Positions 1 to 6,315 are shown, counted from the first letter of the stretch. The stretch: 9,560 nt of DNA from an uncultured Sutterella sp. (GCA_900770335.1 CAAGKD010000149.1:1-9560); one strand, 5' to 3'. Numbers and translations: made by a program. Notes: generated by a model from the letters alone, not told the origin.

Positions 1-286
1 AGTCGATGATCTGCTGGTTGGTCTTGCCGGCCTTGACCTGCTCGATCACCTGGTTTCTCAGGTCGACGGCGAGCTCGGCGTTCGACTCGGCGATCGACTG
101 GTTCTGGCAGACGAGGCAGCGCAGCTGCTCGGCGACCTCGACGACGCGCTTGTGCGCCACCGGGTCGAAGCCGACCGGCGCGGCCTCGCGGGCGACGGCG
201 TCCGTGGCCGTCGGCGCGCCGCCAAGGAGCATCAGGCCGAGGCAGCAGGCCGCGGCGCAGCGAAGGATGCGGTCAAGGGTCATCAT
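1..286 (-). CDS. ccmH: CcmH, cytochrome c maturation thiol oxidoreductase (partial, C-terminus beyond window)
   Basis: CcmH is a membrane-anchored periplasmic protein that, with CcmG and CcmF, keeps the apocytochrome c heme-site cysteines reduced for heme ligation. Only the first 95 codons are in the window. They begin with a hydrophobic signal or anchor (about residues 5-22), followed by the family signature LRCLVCQNQSIAESNAELA at about 55-73. Its redox pair C57-x-x-C60 is intact, and a VDLRNQVIEQVKAGKTNQQI stretch follows, as expected for the three-helix CcmH fold. The start ATG (286-284) overlaps the ccmG stop as ATGA, so translation is probably coupled; a second ATG follows immediately, so the exact start is uncertain by one codon. 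Whether this is the short CcmH followed by a separate ccmI, or the long fused form as in E. coli, cannot be seen here. Confidence 0.93.
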   Translation of the reverse strand, partial: MMTLDRILRCAAACCLGLMLLGGAPTATDAVAREAAPVGFDPVAHKRVVEVAEQLRCLVCQNQSIAESNAELAVDLRNQVIEQVKAGKTNQQIID

Positions 287-816
287 TCGGCCTCCAGCTT
301 CTCGAGAAGGGGCTTGACCTGGTCGCGCCAGAGGTCGTCGAGGATGGGGTAGCTCACCTTCGCGCGGATGACGCCCTTCTTGTCGATGATGAAGGTCTCG
401 GGGACGCCCGTCACGCCGAGGTCGATGCCGATGCGGTTCTTGTCCTCGAAGATCACCGTGTCATAGGGGTTGCCCGTGTCCTCGAGCACCTGGCGGCCGG
501 CGGCCACCGTGTCCTTGTAGAGGAACCCGACGAGCGGGGTCTTGAGGCCCGTGCGCTTCAGGCCGACGAGGTACGGGTGCTCCTGCTTGCAGGGCATGCA
601 CCAGCTCGCCCAGACGTTGAGCATCCACACGCGACCCTTCATGTCCTCCGTGCGGAACTTCACGCTCGGGTCGAAGAGCGTCTGCATCTCGAAGGTCGGC
701 AGGGGCTTATTGATCAGCACCGACGGGAGCGTGCGCGGGTCAAGGTAGAGGCCCTTGAAGAGAAACCCCGCGAGCACCACGAAGATGGCGAACGGAATGA
801 GAAACTTGGCTTTCAT
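283..816 (-). CDS. ccmG: CcmG/DsbE, membrane-anchored thioredoxin-like thiol:disulfide oxidoreductase
   Basis: A 177-residue periplasmic thioredoxin-fold protein tethered by one N-terminal membrane segment (about residues 5-23). It reduces the disulfide of apocytochrome c or of CcmH so that heme can be attached. The active site is W72-C73-M74-P75-C76, followed by KQEHPYL, and the cis-proline loop TGVPET lies at about 136-141; both are hallmarks of the CcmG/TlpA group. The Met-Pro dipeptide between the cysteines differs from the Pro-Thr of E. coli CcmG. The length fits the family (about 175-190 aa). The ATG start is preceded at a suitable distance by an AGGAAA ribosome-binding site. It lies 30 bp after ccmF and overlaps ccmH by 4 bases, consistent with one operon. 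Confidence 0.95.
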   Translation of the reverse strand: MKAKFLIPFAIFVVLAGFLFKGLYLDPRTLPSVLINKPLPTFEMQTLFDPSVKFRTEDMKGRVWMLNVWASWCMPCKQEHPYLVGLKRTGLKTPLVGFLYKDTVAAGRQVLEDTGNPYDTVIFEDKNRIGIDLGVTGVPETFIIDKKGVIRAKVSYPILDDLWRDQVKPLLEKLEAE

Positions 817-846
817 GGCGTTTTCCTATTCTCTTGTTTCGGGGGA

Positions 847-2838
847 TCAGGCCGCGGTCGCGGCAGCGGCGTCGGAGGACGCGGCAGCGCCCTTCCTCTC
901 CTTCCTGCGGCGGTAGCGGCGGTCCGAGGCGGCGATGAGGCCGCCCAGGCTCATGATGATCGTGCCGAACCAGATCCAGGTCACGAAGGGCTTGGAGTAC
1001 ACGCGCACCACCCAGCCGCCGTCCGAGCTCGGAACGCCCAGGCTCACGTACACGTCGCCCGTGAGGGAGTGGCGGATCGCCGACTCGGTCATCGGCATGG
1101 AGTTGGAGCTGAAGTACTTGCGCTTCTCCGGGTAGAGATGATCGATCTCGACGCCGTCGCGCGAGAGCGTGAAGTCGCCCCGGTCGGCGGTGTAGTTCTC
1201 GCCCCGGGCGGTCGTGACGCCGTTGAAGGTGAAGGTGTAGCCCGCCACCGTCACGGTGTCCGTCTCGAACATGCGCACGTCGCGCTCGGCCTGGTAGCCC
1301 TTGACGAGCGCCACGCCGATGATGAAGACCGCAACGCCCAAGTGCGCGATGAGCATGCCCCAGTAGGCGCGCGGCTGACGCGCGAGGCGTCCGAGCAAGC
1401 CCGTTCCCTGCGGCGCGAAGCGAAGCGCCCCGCGCAGGTCCTCGACTTCGCCGAGGATCACGAAGGCCGCGAGCGCGCAGCCCGTGAAGACCCAGGTGCT
1501 CCAGCGCCCCATGAGCAGCGGAATCGCCGCGCCGATCACGAGCGCGCCGATGAAGCACCAGGCGAGGCGTCGGGCGAGCGCCACGGGATCGGACTCCTTC
1601 CAGCGGGCGATGGGGCCGACGGCCATGAGGAAGACCATCGGGAGCATGAGCGGCCCGAAGACGGAGTCGAAGTACGGGGGCCCCACGGAGATCTTCCCGG
1701 CGTTCAGGGCGTCAAGGAAGAGCGGGTAGAGCGTGCCGAGGAGCACCGCGCCCATCGCCACGACGAGGAGCACGTTGTTGACGAGGAGCATCGACTCGCG
1801 CGAGATCATCGAGAAGTTCCCGCCGAGGCCCACCGTCGGGGCGCGCCAGGCGAAGAGCAGGAACGAGAGTCCGATGACGATGATGAGGAACGCGAGGATG
1901 AAGAGGCCTCGCTCGGGATCGGTCGCGAACGCGTGCACGGAGGTGAGCACGCCCGAGCGCACGAGGAAGGTGCCCAGGAGCGAAAGCGAGAACGTGATGA
2001 TCGCGAGGAGCACCGTCCAGATGCGGAAGCACCCGCGCTTCTCCGTGACGGCGAGCGAATGGATGAGGGCCGTGCCCGTGAGCCAGGGCATGAAGGAGGA
2101 GTTCTCGACCGGATCCCAGAACCACCAGCCGCCCCAGCCGAGCTCGTAGTAGGCCCAGTAGGAGCCCAGGGCGATGCCGAGCGTGAGGAGGATCCAGGCG
2201 GCCGTCGTCCAGGGGCGCATCCAGCGCGCCCAGGCCGCGTCAAGGCGCCCGGAGATGAGCGCGGCGATCGCGAAGGCGAAGGGAACGGCGAAGCCCACGT
2301 AGCCCAGGTAGAGGAGCGGCGGATGGAACACCATCCCCGGGTCCTGCAGCAGGGGGTTCAGGTCCGAGCCCTCGCCCGGGGCCGGGAAGAGCCTCAGGAA
2401 GGGATTGGACGTGAAGAGCATGAAGAGGAGGAATCCCATGCCCACGAGGCCGAGCACGCCCGTCACGCGGGCGACCATGTCCTCGGGCAGGCGCCTGGCG
2501 GTGAACGCCACCGCGGCGCCCCACCAGCCGAGCGTCACCGTCCAGAAGAGGATAGAGCCCTCGTGCGAGCCCCAGGTCGCCGCGATCTTGTAGTACCACG
2601 GCAGCATGGAGTTGGAGTTGTTCGCTACGTTGAGGACCGTGAAGTCCGACGCGTAGAACGAGTAGGCGAGGCACCCGAAGGCGATCGTGCCGAAGAGCGC
2701 GTTCGCGGCGGCCGCGGGCCGTCCGACGGCCATGAGCGCGCCGTTGCCGCGGGCGGCGCCGACGAGCGGCAGCACGCCCTGCACGATGCTGAGCGCGAGG
2801 CACAGGATCAATGCGAAGTGTCCGATCTCTGGAATCAC
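847..2838 (-). CDS. ccmF: CcmF, heme lyase component of System I cytochrome c maturation
   Basis: A 663-residue multi-spanning inner-membrane protein of the heme-handling (WWD) family. It takes heme from holo-CcmE and ligates it to apocytochrome c. The WWD domain is GWGGWWFWDPVENSSF at about 234-249. The four conserved histidines are present: H172 in FHPP and H302 in VHAFATDPERG (periplasmic heme-side ligands), and H260 and H499 (ligands of the intramembrane b-heme). They align almost residue for residue with E. coli H173, H303, H261 and H491. WGSHEGS at 89-95 is also typical. The start is GTG (2838-2836), giving the expected (M)IPEIGHFAL; GGAGAA precedes it by a few bases. The C-terminus ends in a basic then Ala/Ser-rich tail (about 640-663), making the protein slightly longer than the 647-residue E. 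coli protein. Upstream lies an unusually long 261-bp spacer after ccmE. Confidence 0.97.
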   Translation of the reverse strand: MIPEIGHFALILCLALSIVQGVLPLVGAARGNGALMAVGRPAAAANALFGTIAFGCLAYSFYASDFTVLNVANNSNSMLPWYYKIAATWGSHEGSILFWTVTLGWWGAAVAFTARRLPEDMVARVTGVLGLVGMGFLLFMLFTSNPFLRLFPAPGEGSDLNPLLQDPGMVFHPPLLYLGYVGFAVPFAFAIAALISGRLDAAWARWMRPWTTAAWILLTLGIALGSYWAYYELGWGGWWFWDPVENSSFMPWLTGTALIHSLAVTEKRGCFRIWTVLLAIITFSLSLLGTFLVRSGVLTSVHAFATDPERGLFILAFLIIVIGLSFLLFAWRAPTVGLGGNFSMISRESMLLVNNVLLVVAMGAVLLGTLYPLFLDALNAGKISVGPPYFDSVFGPLMLPMVFLMAVGPIARWKESDPVALARRLAWCFIGALVIGAAIPLLMGRWSTWVFTGCALAAFVILGEVEDLRGALRFAPQGTGLLGRLARQPRAYWGMLIAHLGVAVFIIGVALVKGYQAERDVRMFETDTVTVAGYTFTFNGVTTARGENYTADRGDFTLSRDGVEIDHLYPEKRKYFSSNSMPMTESAIRHSLTGDVYVSLGVPSSDGGWVVRVYSKPFVTWIWFGTIIMSLGGLIAASDRRYRRRKERKGAAASSDAAAATAA

Positions 2839-2940
2839 TTGTGTTCTCCGATGTTGGTGATCCGGTCGAAGGCCTCCGAGTCGGCGCTCGTCCGGGGTTG
2901 GCGGGCCCTGTCCGTCCCGAGGGCCCCCTGCCGCGCGAAG

Positions 2941-2981
2941 GCCCCGCGCCTCCGGACGCCAGGGTCCGGCGCCCGCGGGGC
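2941..2981 (-). repeat. GC-rich inverted repeat (stem-loop) upstream of ccmF
   Basis: Perfect 8-bp outer arms gccccgcg (2941-2948) and cgcggggc (2974-2981) enclose a second 5-bp pairing, ccgga (2952-2956) with tccgg (2965-2969), separated by a small internal loop. In the ccm transcript this would fold into a very stable hairpin. Nothing like a U-tract follows on the transcribed strand, so an mRNA stability or processing element is more plausible than a terminator. The function is inference. Confidence 0.6.
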
Positions 2982-3029
2982 TGCCTTTCGCCTTTCGGGA
3001 GCCCCCTTCCGGGAGGCCCTGCGCCTTCG

Positions 3030-3052
3030 GCGGAGCTCCTCACGGCCTCCGC
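3030..3052 (-). repeat. Inverted repeat just downstream of ccmE
   Basis: Arms gcggag (3030-3035) and ctccgc (3047-3052) form a perfect 6-bp stem with an 11-base loop, about 50 bases after the ccmE stop in the direction of transcription. A second small stem, cgcc/ggcg around ttc (3022-3032), lies next to it. Both could protect the 3' end of a ccmE-containing transcript segment. In a sequence this GC-rich, short stems also arise by chance. Confidence 0.45.
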
Positions 3053-3099
3053 ACCGGCGCAATGGGTTAAAGAACTGGCTCTTCCCTTCGGAACATCCG

Positions 3100-3570
3100 T
3101 CAGGACTTCGTCGCCGCGCCCTCGGCGCGGGCCTTCTCGACGCCCGCCTTGTGGGCGTCCTCGAGGGCCTTGGCGGCCTCGGGCGGCATGTAGTTCTCGT
3201 CGTGCTTGGCGAGAACCTCGCTCGCCTCGAAGATGCCCTTCTCGTTGAGCTTGCCCTGGGCGACGACGCCCTGGTTCTCCGCGAAAAGGTCCGGCAGGAT
3301 GCCGCGGTAGCTCACGTCGACGGTCTGGGCGGTGTCGGTGATGCGAAAGCGCACGGTGACGCCGTCCTTCTCGCGAATGACCGAGCCCCCCTCGACGACG
3401 CCGCCGAGGCGGAACGTGCGTCCGACCGGGGCCTCCTTCGCGGCCACCTGCGTGGGCGAGAAGAAGAAGACGAGGTTCTCGTTGAAGGCCTGCAGCGCGA
3501 GGAACACGCCCGCCGCGAGAACGACCGCGGCGGCGCCGATCAGGGCGAGCTTCTTGGTTTTCGAGTTCAT
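3100..3570 (-). CDS. ccmE: CcmE, periplasmic heme chaperone
   Basis: A 156-residue heme chaperone anchored by one N-terminal membrane helix (about residues 8-27). It has an OB-fold domain that binds heme covalently and carries it from CcmC to CcmF. The heme-attachment motif is HDENYMPPE at 123-131, where H123 is the covalent heme histidine (E. coli H130) and Y127 the axial ligand (E. coli Y134). Other family segments are FFFSPTQV (about 35-42), RLGGVVEGGSV (about 54-64) and YRGILPDLF (about 88-96). The length matches E. coli CcmE (159 aa). The C-terminal tail is Ala/Lys/Glu-rich. The start is an ATG with a strong GAGGAGA ribosome-binding site. It is flanked by a 73-bp gap from ccmD and a 261-bp gap to ccmF, both with hairpins, which suggests expression tuned separately from its neighbours. 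Confidence 0.96.
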   Translation of the reverse strand: MNSKTKKLALIGAAAVVLAAGVFLALQAFNENLVFFFSPTQVAAKEAPVGRTFRLGGVVEGGSVIREKDGVTVRFRITDTAQTVDVSYRGILPDLFAENQGVVAQGKLNEKGIFEASEVLAKHDENYMPPEAAKALEDAHKAGVEKARAEGAATKS

Positions 3571-3602
3571 GGGGTTCTCCTCAGTTTTCTTTTCCAGGTC
3601 GA

Positions 3603-3639
3603 CCGCGCGCTCCTCGGGGTCCGGAGGGCGGCCGCGCGG
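3603..3639 (-). repeat. GC-rich inverted repeat between ccmD and ccmE
   Basis: Arms ccgcgcg (3603-3609) and cgcgcgg (3633-3639) pair perfectly. The inner bases ctcc (3610-3613) and ggag (3623-3626) extend the stem, and gacc/ggtc at the outside (3601-3604 and 3642-3645) can lengthen it with a bulge. The right outer arm just enters the ccmD stop codon. In the mRNA the hairpin lies between the ccmD stop and the ccmE ribosome-binding site, which itself remains unpaired. No U-run follows it. Confidence 0.55.
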
Positions 3640-3643
3640 GGGG

Positions 3644-3832
3644 TCATTTCTCGAGCGTGAACTCCGCGGCGCGCGCCTCGCGCATGATGCGCCGGCAGAT
3701 CGCGCGGCGGCGCGAAACGAGGCGGCACAGCTCCCAGACGACGCCTGCGGCGAAGGCGCCGTAGGCGCACCAGACGTAGTAGCCGTGGCCGTTCATCAGG
3801 AAGAAGTCGGCGATGGAATTCCAGTTGTTCAC
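3644..3832 (-). CDS. ccmD: CcmD, small membrane partner of CcmC/CcmE
   Basis: A 62-residue single-span membrane protein that belongs to the CcmABCD complex and is needed to release holo-CcmE. The recognisable CcmD core is FFLMNGHGYYVWCAYG at about 11-26, running into the membrane segment to about residue 37, followed by a strongly basic cytoplasmic tail (RRRAICRRIMREAR). E. coli CcmD is of similar size (69 aa). The likely start is GTG at 3832-3830, overlapping the ccmC TGA stop as GTGA, so it is probably translated by coupling to ccmC. It is easily missed in annotation because it is short and has a non-ATG start. Confidence 0.92.
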   Translation of the reverse strand: MNNWNSIADFFLMNGHGYYVWCAYGAFAAGVVWELCRLVSRRRAICRRIMREARAAEFTLEK

Positions 3833-4557
3833 AGCTTGCCCTCCAGAGCGGCGCGGCGGGCCCAGGCGCTCCTGCGCTCGCGTTCAAGGATCATCGAGCG
3901 GGCGCGCGAGAGCACGACGGCGACGCCGTAGATCGTGCCCGCGGCGAGCATGATGAGGATCGTGTCGAGCATGATCGGCGCGATCGAGGAGCCCGACGAG
4001 GTGATCGACGCGCCCTGGTGCAGGGTGTTCCACCAGCGCACGGAGAAGTAGATGATCGGCACGTTCACGGCGCCCACGATCGAGATCACGGACGCGGCCT
4101 GGTCGGCGCGGCGCTTGTCGTCGATCGCCGAGTGGAGCGCGATGAAGCCGAGGTAGAGGAAGAAGAGGATCAGCATCGACGTGAGTCGCGCGTCCCACAC
4201 CCAGTAGGTGCCCCAGGTCGGGCGGCCCCAAAAGGCGCCCGAGAAGAGCGCGATGAAGCTCATGAGCGCGCCCGTCGGGGCCATCGCCTGCGCGAGCACG
4301 AAGGCGAGCCGCGAGCTCTTGAGCAGCCCGACGATACTCGCCGCGGCCATGAGCAGGTAGAGCGACATGCCGAGCCAGGCCGCCGGGATGTGGATGAAGA
4401 TGATGCGGTAGGAGTTGCCCTGGCGCGCATCGATCGGGCACACGAAGAACCCGAGGAAGAACCCGGCGATGAAGAGGATGAGGGCCGCGGCCATGCACCA
4501 CGGAATGATGCGTCCGGCCTTGCGGTAAAAGCCCTCGAGCGATGCTTCGTTAGCCAT
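3829..4557 (-). CDS. ccmC: CcmC, heme delivery protein of System I
   Basis: A 242-residue inner-membrane protein with about six membrane spans, a member of the WWD heme-handling family. It is the component that loads heme covalently onto CcmE. The WWD motif WGRPTWGTYWVWDARLTS is at about 110-127. The two conserved periplasmic histidines are H56 in IFIHIPAAW and H180 in WWNTLHQG, equivalent to E. coli H60 and H184. The length matches E. coli CcmC (245 aa). The ATG start is preceded by AGGAGAG. It lies 49 bp after ccmB and its stop overlaps the ccmD start, in keeping with the CcmABCD complex being encoded together. The C-terminal cytoplasmic end is highly basic. Confidence 0.97.
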   Translation of the reverse strand: MANEASLEGFYRKAGRIIPWCMAAALILFIAGFFLGFFVCPIDARQGNSYRIIFIHIPAAWLGMSLYLLMAAASIVGLLKSSRLAFVLAQAMAPTGALMSFIALFSGAFWGRPTWGTYWVWDARLTSMLILFFLYLGFIALHSAIDDKRRADQAASVISIVGAVNVPIIYFSVRWWNTLHQGASITSSGSSIAPIMLDTILIMLAAGTIYGVAVVLSRARSMILERERRSAWARRAALEGKL

Positions 4558-4606
4558 TTCTGAACTGCTCTCCTGGAAGGTTTCTCTTGGTTCTTGTTCG
4601 GGGGGC

Positions 4607-5275
4607 TCACTGCTCGGCGATGCGCAGCGCCGCCGCGACCGCCATCGGGGTGAGCGCGAGCGCGAAGAGCGTGAGACCGCCGACGATCATGAAGTGCGCC
4701 GCGGGCGACATGCCCGTGGCCACGGCCTGCGCCGCGCCCGCGCCGAAGATAAGGACGGGAATGTAGAGGGGCAGGACGAGAAGGGACGTGAGCACCCCTC
4801 CGGCCCGAAGCCCGAGCGTCAGGGCCGCGCCGATCGCGCCGACGAGCGATAGCACGGGCGTTCCGATGAAGAGGCTCCCCACAAGGACGAGCGTCACGTC
4901 GAGCTCGAGGTCGAACATCACTCCGAAGATCGTCGCGAAGACGGTCATCGGCACGCCCGTGACGAGCCAGTGGGCGGCGACCTTGGCGACGACGATGACC
5001 GGCAGGGGCTCGGCGGCGACGAGCATCTGCTCGAGCGTGCCGTCCTCGTGGTCCGTCGCGAACATGCGCGGCAGAGAGAGGAGCGCCGCGAGCAGGGCCG
5101 CGACCCACACGACGCCCGGGGCGATCGAGCGCAGGATGTTCGTCTCGGCGCCCACGCCCAGGGGCACGAGCGTCACGACGACCGCGAAGAAGAAGATCAC
5201 CTGCGCGAGGTCGCTCTTGCGCCGCAGCGAGAGCGTGAGGTCGCGCCTGAGGATCGTGAGAAAGAGATTGAGCAT
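4607..5275 (-). CDS. ccmB: CcmB, ABC transporter permease subunit for cytochrome c maturation
   Basis: A 222-residue polytopic inner-membrane protein that pairs with CcmA. The complex uses ATP to free holo-CcmE from CcmC/CcmD rather than to export heme. Family features include the N-terminal LRRDLTLSLRRKSDL, the IAPGVVWVAALLAALLSL span (about 51-68), the cytoplasmic DHEDGTLEQML loop (about 75-85) that likely contacts the ATPase, AKVAAHWLVTGVPM (about 97-110), and GLRAGGVLTSLLVLPLYIPV (about 155-174). I count about six membrane segments, and the length matches E. coli CcmB (220 aa). The ATG start has AGGA five bases upstream. It follows ccmA by 21 bp. Confidence 0.96.
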   Translation of the reverse strand: MLNLFLTILRRDLTLSLRRKSDLAQVIFFFAVVVTLVPLGVGAETNILRSIAPGVVWVAALLAALLSLPRMFATDHEDGTLEQMLVAAEPLPVIVVAKVAAHWLVTGVPMTVFATIFGVMFDLELDVTLVLVGSLFIGTPVLSLVGAIGAALTLGLRAGGVLTSLLVLPLYIPVLIFGAGAAQAVATGMSPAAHFMIVGGLTLFALALTPMAVAAALRIAEQ

Positions 5276-5296
5276 GTTCCTGTCCCCCCGGTTGCG

Positions 5297-6007
5297 TCAG
5301 TGCGCGGCGTTCTCTTCCTCGCGCGCGGCAGCGTCGGCCATCTCGCGCTCGACCCGGCTCATGCGCCGCGGCGCCCAGCTCTCGGGCTCGACGACATGGA
5401 GCTGCGAGCGGTCGACCGGCACCTCCTGGTGCGTGACGAGCATCACGACGCCGCCTTCGCGCACGTGCCGCGAGATGAGGTCCGAAAGCCGCTCCACGGC
5501 CTTGACGTCAAGCGCCGTGAAGGGCTCGTCGAGCACCCAGAGGGGGACGGACTCGGACACCCAGAGGCGCGCGAGCGCGACGCGGCGGCGCTGGCCCTGC
5601 GAGAGCTGGCCCGCCGGAACGTCCTCAAAGTCGGAGAGCCCCACGGCCGCGAGCGCCTCGCGGGCGGCCTGCTCCAACACCGTGAGCGAGGCCACGCGCG
5701 CGTTGATGAGAACGTTCTCCATGACGGAGAGGTCGTCCTTGACGCCGTTCCTGTGCCCGACGTAGCAGAGCTCGCGCCAGAAGTCCTCGCGGGCCTTCTG
5801 AATCGGAACGCCCCGCCAGAGGATCTCGCCCTCTACCGGGCGCATCAGGCCCGTCATGAGCCTCAGAAGCGTGGTCTTGCCCGCGCCGTTGCTGCCGGCG
5901 ATCCGCACGAGGGAACCGGCGTTCACGGCAAACGACATGCCTTCGAAGAGCGTGCGCTCGCCGCGCTCGCAGGTGAGGCCTCGGACTTCAAGAATGGGCT
6001 GCGTCAT
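5297..6007 (-). CDS. ccmA: CcmA, ABC transporter ATP-binding subunit for cytochrome c maturation
   Basis: A 236-residue ABC ATPase, first gene of the ccm operon. It shows Walker A GSNGAGKTT (38-46), the signature LSQGQRRR (135-142), Walker B LWVLDEP (156-162), a D-loop (TALD) and the H-loop histidine in VTHQ (H193). CYVGHRNGVKDDLSVMENV (about 81-99) is the CcmA-specific Q-loop region. I chose the ATG giving MTQPILEVRGL because family members begin there. The same frame is open upstream to a TTG at 6124, but the extra 39 residues are Pro/Ser/Arg-rich and unlike the family. The ribosome-binding site for the chosen ATG is weak. The C-terminal 25 residues are Glu/Ala-rich and charged, beyond the usual core. 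Confidence 0.95.
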   Translation of the reverse strand: MTQPILEVRGLTCERGERTLFEGMSFAVNAGSLVRIAGSNGAGKTTLLRLMTGLMRPVEGEILWRGVPIQKAREDFWRELCYVGHRNGVKDDLSVMENVLINARVASLTVLEQAAREALAAVGLSDFEDVPAGQLSQGQRRRVALARLWVSESVPLWVLDEPFTALDVKAVERLSDLISRHVREGGVVMLVTHQEVPVDRSQLHVVEPESWAPRRMSRVEREMADAAAREEENAAH

Positions 6008-6161
6008 TGCTCTTGGCGGGGGTCGGACGTTGGGGACGAAATGGATTGGACTCGGGCTCCCGGGCGTGCTCGGCGATTCGCAAGCGCCTCGCGCCCGGGG
6101 ATCCGGGGATTTTTTGTGGGGCAAGTGTAGAAAGACGAAATTAAGGATCCCTTACAAACGG

Positions 6162-6190
6162 TTGCATTCAAGCGCATCTCAATTTATTGT
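6162..6190 (+). promoter_or_regulatory. Candidate upstream plus-strand promoter
   Basis: TTGCAT (6162-6167) and TATTGT (6185-6190) are separated by 17 bases. The -10-like box matches the consensus at 4 of 6 positions and the -35-like box at 3. A transcript from here would run through the three hairpins at 6216-6286 before the lipoprotein gene. It overlaps the minus-strand candidate promoter, so the two could compete. Confidence 0.22.
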
Positions 6191-6208
6191 TTTAAAAGTA
6201 AATTTCAA
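6181..6208 (-). promoter_or_regulatory. Candidate promoter of the ccm operon
   Basis: On the minus strand, TTGAAA (6208-6203) and TAAATT (6186-6181) are separated by 16 bases and resemble a sigma-70 promoter (4 of 6 matches in each box). They lie in the AT-rich island. A start just downstream would give a ccmA leader of about 165 bases. Promoter-like boxes are expected by chance in AT-rich DNA, so this is a candidate only. Confidence 0.3.
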
Positions 6209-6254
6209 GACCTTCGCGGACGCTCTCCGCGCCGATCCTCAGCTTCCGCCGGAA

Positions 6255-6270
6255 CTGCGGGCTCCCGCAG
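6255..6270 (+). repeat. Perfect inverted repeat in the divergent region
   Basis: ctgcgg (6255-6260) and ccgcag (6265-6270) form a perfect stem with a four-base loop, extendable to seven pairs with a two-base loop. It is the middle of three closely spaced small hairpins; the others are gcgga/tccgc (6216-6230) and cgccc/gggcg (6274-6286). None is followed by a T-run on either strand. They could be a structured leader for a plus-strand transcript starting in the AT-rich island. Confidence 0.45.
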
Positions 6271-6315
6271 GGACGCCCCGAGGGCGCCTGGCCGAGGAAA
6301 GCCGGCCGCGGGCTG

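Larger units (their letters stand above)
2839..3099 (-). other. Structured 261-bp spacer between ccmE and ccmF
   Basis: This non-coding gap is the longest inside an otherwise compact operon. It is very GC-rich and holds several inverted repeats (listed separately), plus a 6-bp pairing of ggggct (2977-2982) with agcccc (3000-3005) that would compete with the 2941-2981 stem. Only the last stretch before ccmF looks like an ordinary leader, with the GGAGAA ribosome-binding site. An open frame of 75 codons crosses it (2835-3062, TTG start) and ends with a TGA overlapping the ccmF GTG, but it is Arg/Gly/Ala-rich, lacks a ribosome-binding site and resembles GC-driven read-through, so I do not call it a gene. 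No T-run follows the stems, so intrinsic termination is not supported. Confidence 0.6.

Noticed and set aside
2941..3052. Intrinsic terminator between ccmE and ccmF
   Set aside because: The stems are strong, but no U-run follows any of them on the transcribed strand, and the downstream genes belong to the same pathway.
2835..3062. A 75-codon minus-strand frame in the ccmE-ccmF gap whose TGA overlaps the ccmF GTG
   Set aside because: The overlap looks like coupling, but the start would be TTG without a ribosome-binding site and the product is Arg-rich with no resemblance to a known Ccm protein. The region is better explained by its inverted repeats.
577..3660. A very long plus-strand open frame (about 1,027 codons) antisense to ccmE-ccmF-ccmG
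   Set aside because: It lies opposite well-supported genes with conserved catalytic residues, and its translation is a monotonous Arg/Glu/His/Ala-rich product typical of the complement of GC-rich coding DNA. Absence of stops is expected from codon bias.
6008..6124. Upstream extension of CcmA to a TTG start
   Set aside because: It adds 39 Pro/Ser/Arg-rich residues not seen in the family, while the ATG at 6007 gives the normal CcmA N-terminus.
4970..6130. Plus-strand open frame of 386 codons across ccmB and ccmA
   Set aside because: A shadow of ccmA/ccmB in high-GC DNA, with highly charged low-complexity translation and no recognisable domain.
6162..6182. Possible FNR-like or other palindromic operator (TTGCATTCAA and the surrounding TTG...CAA)
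   Set aside because: Half-sites are only three bases and the spacing does not fit TTGAT-N4-ATCAA; chance is sufficient in AT-rich sequence.
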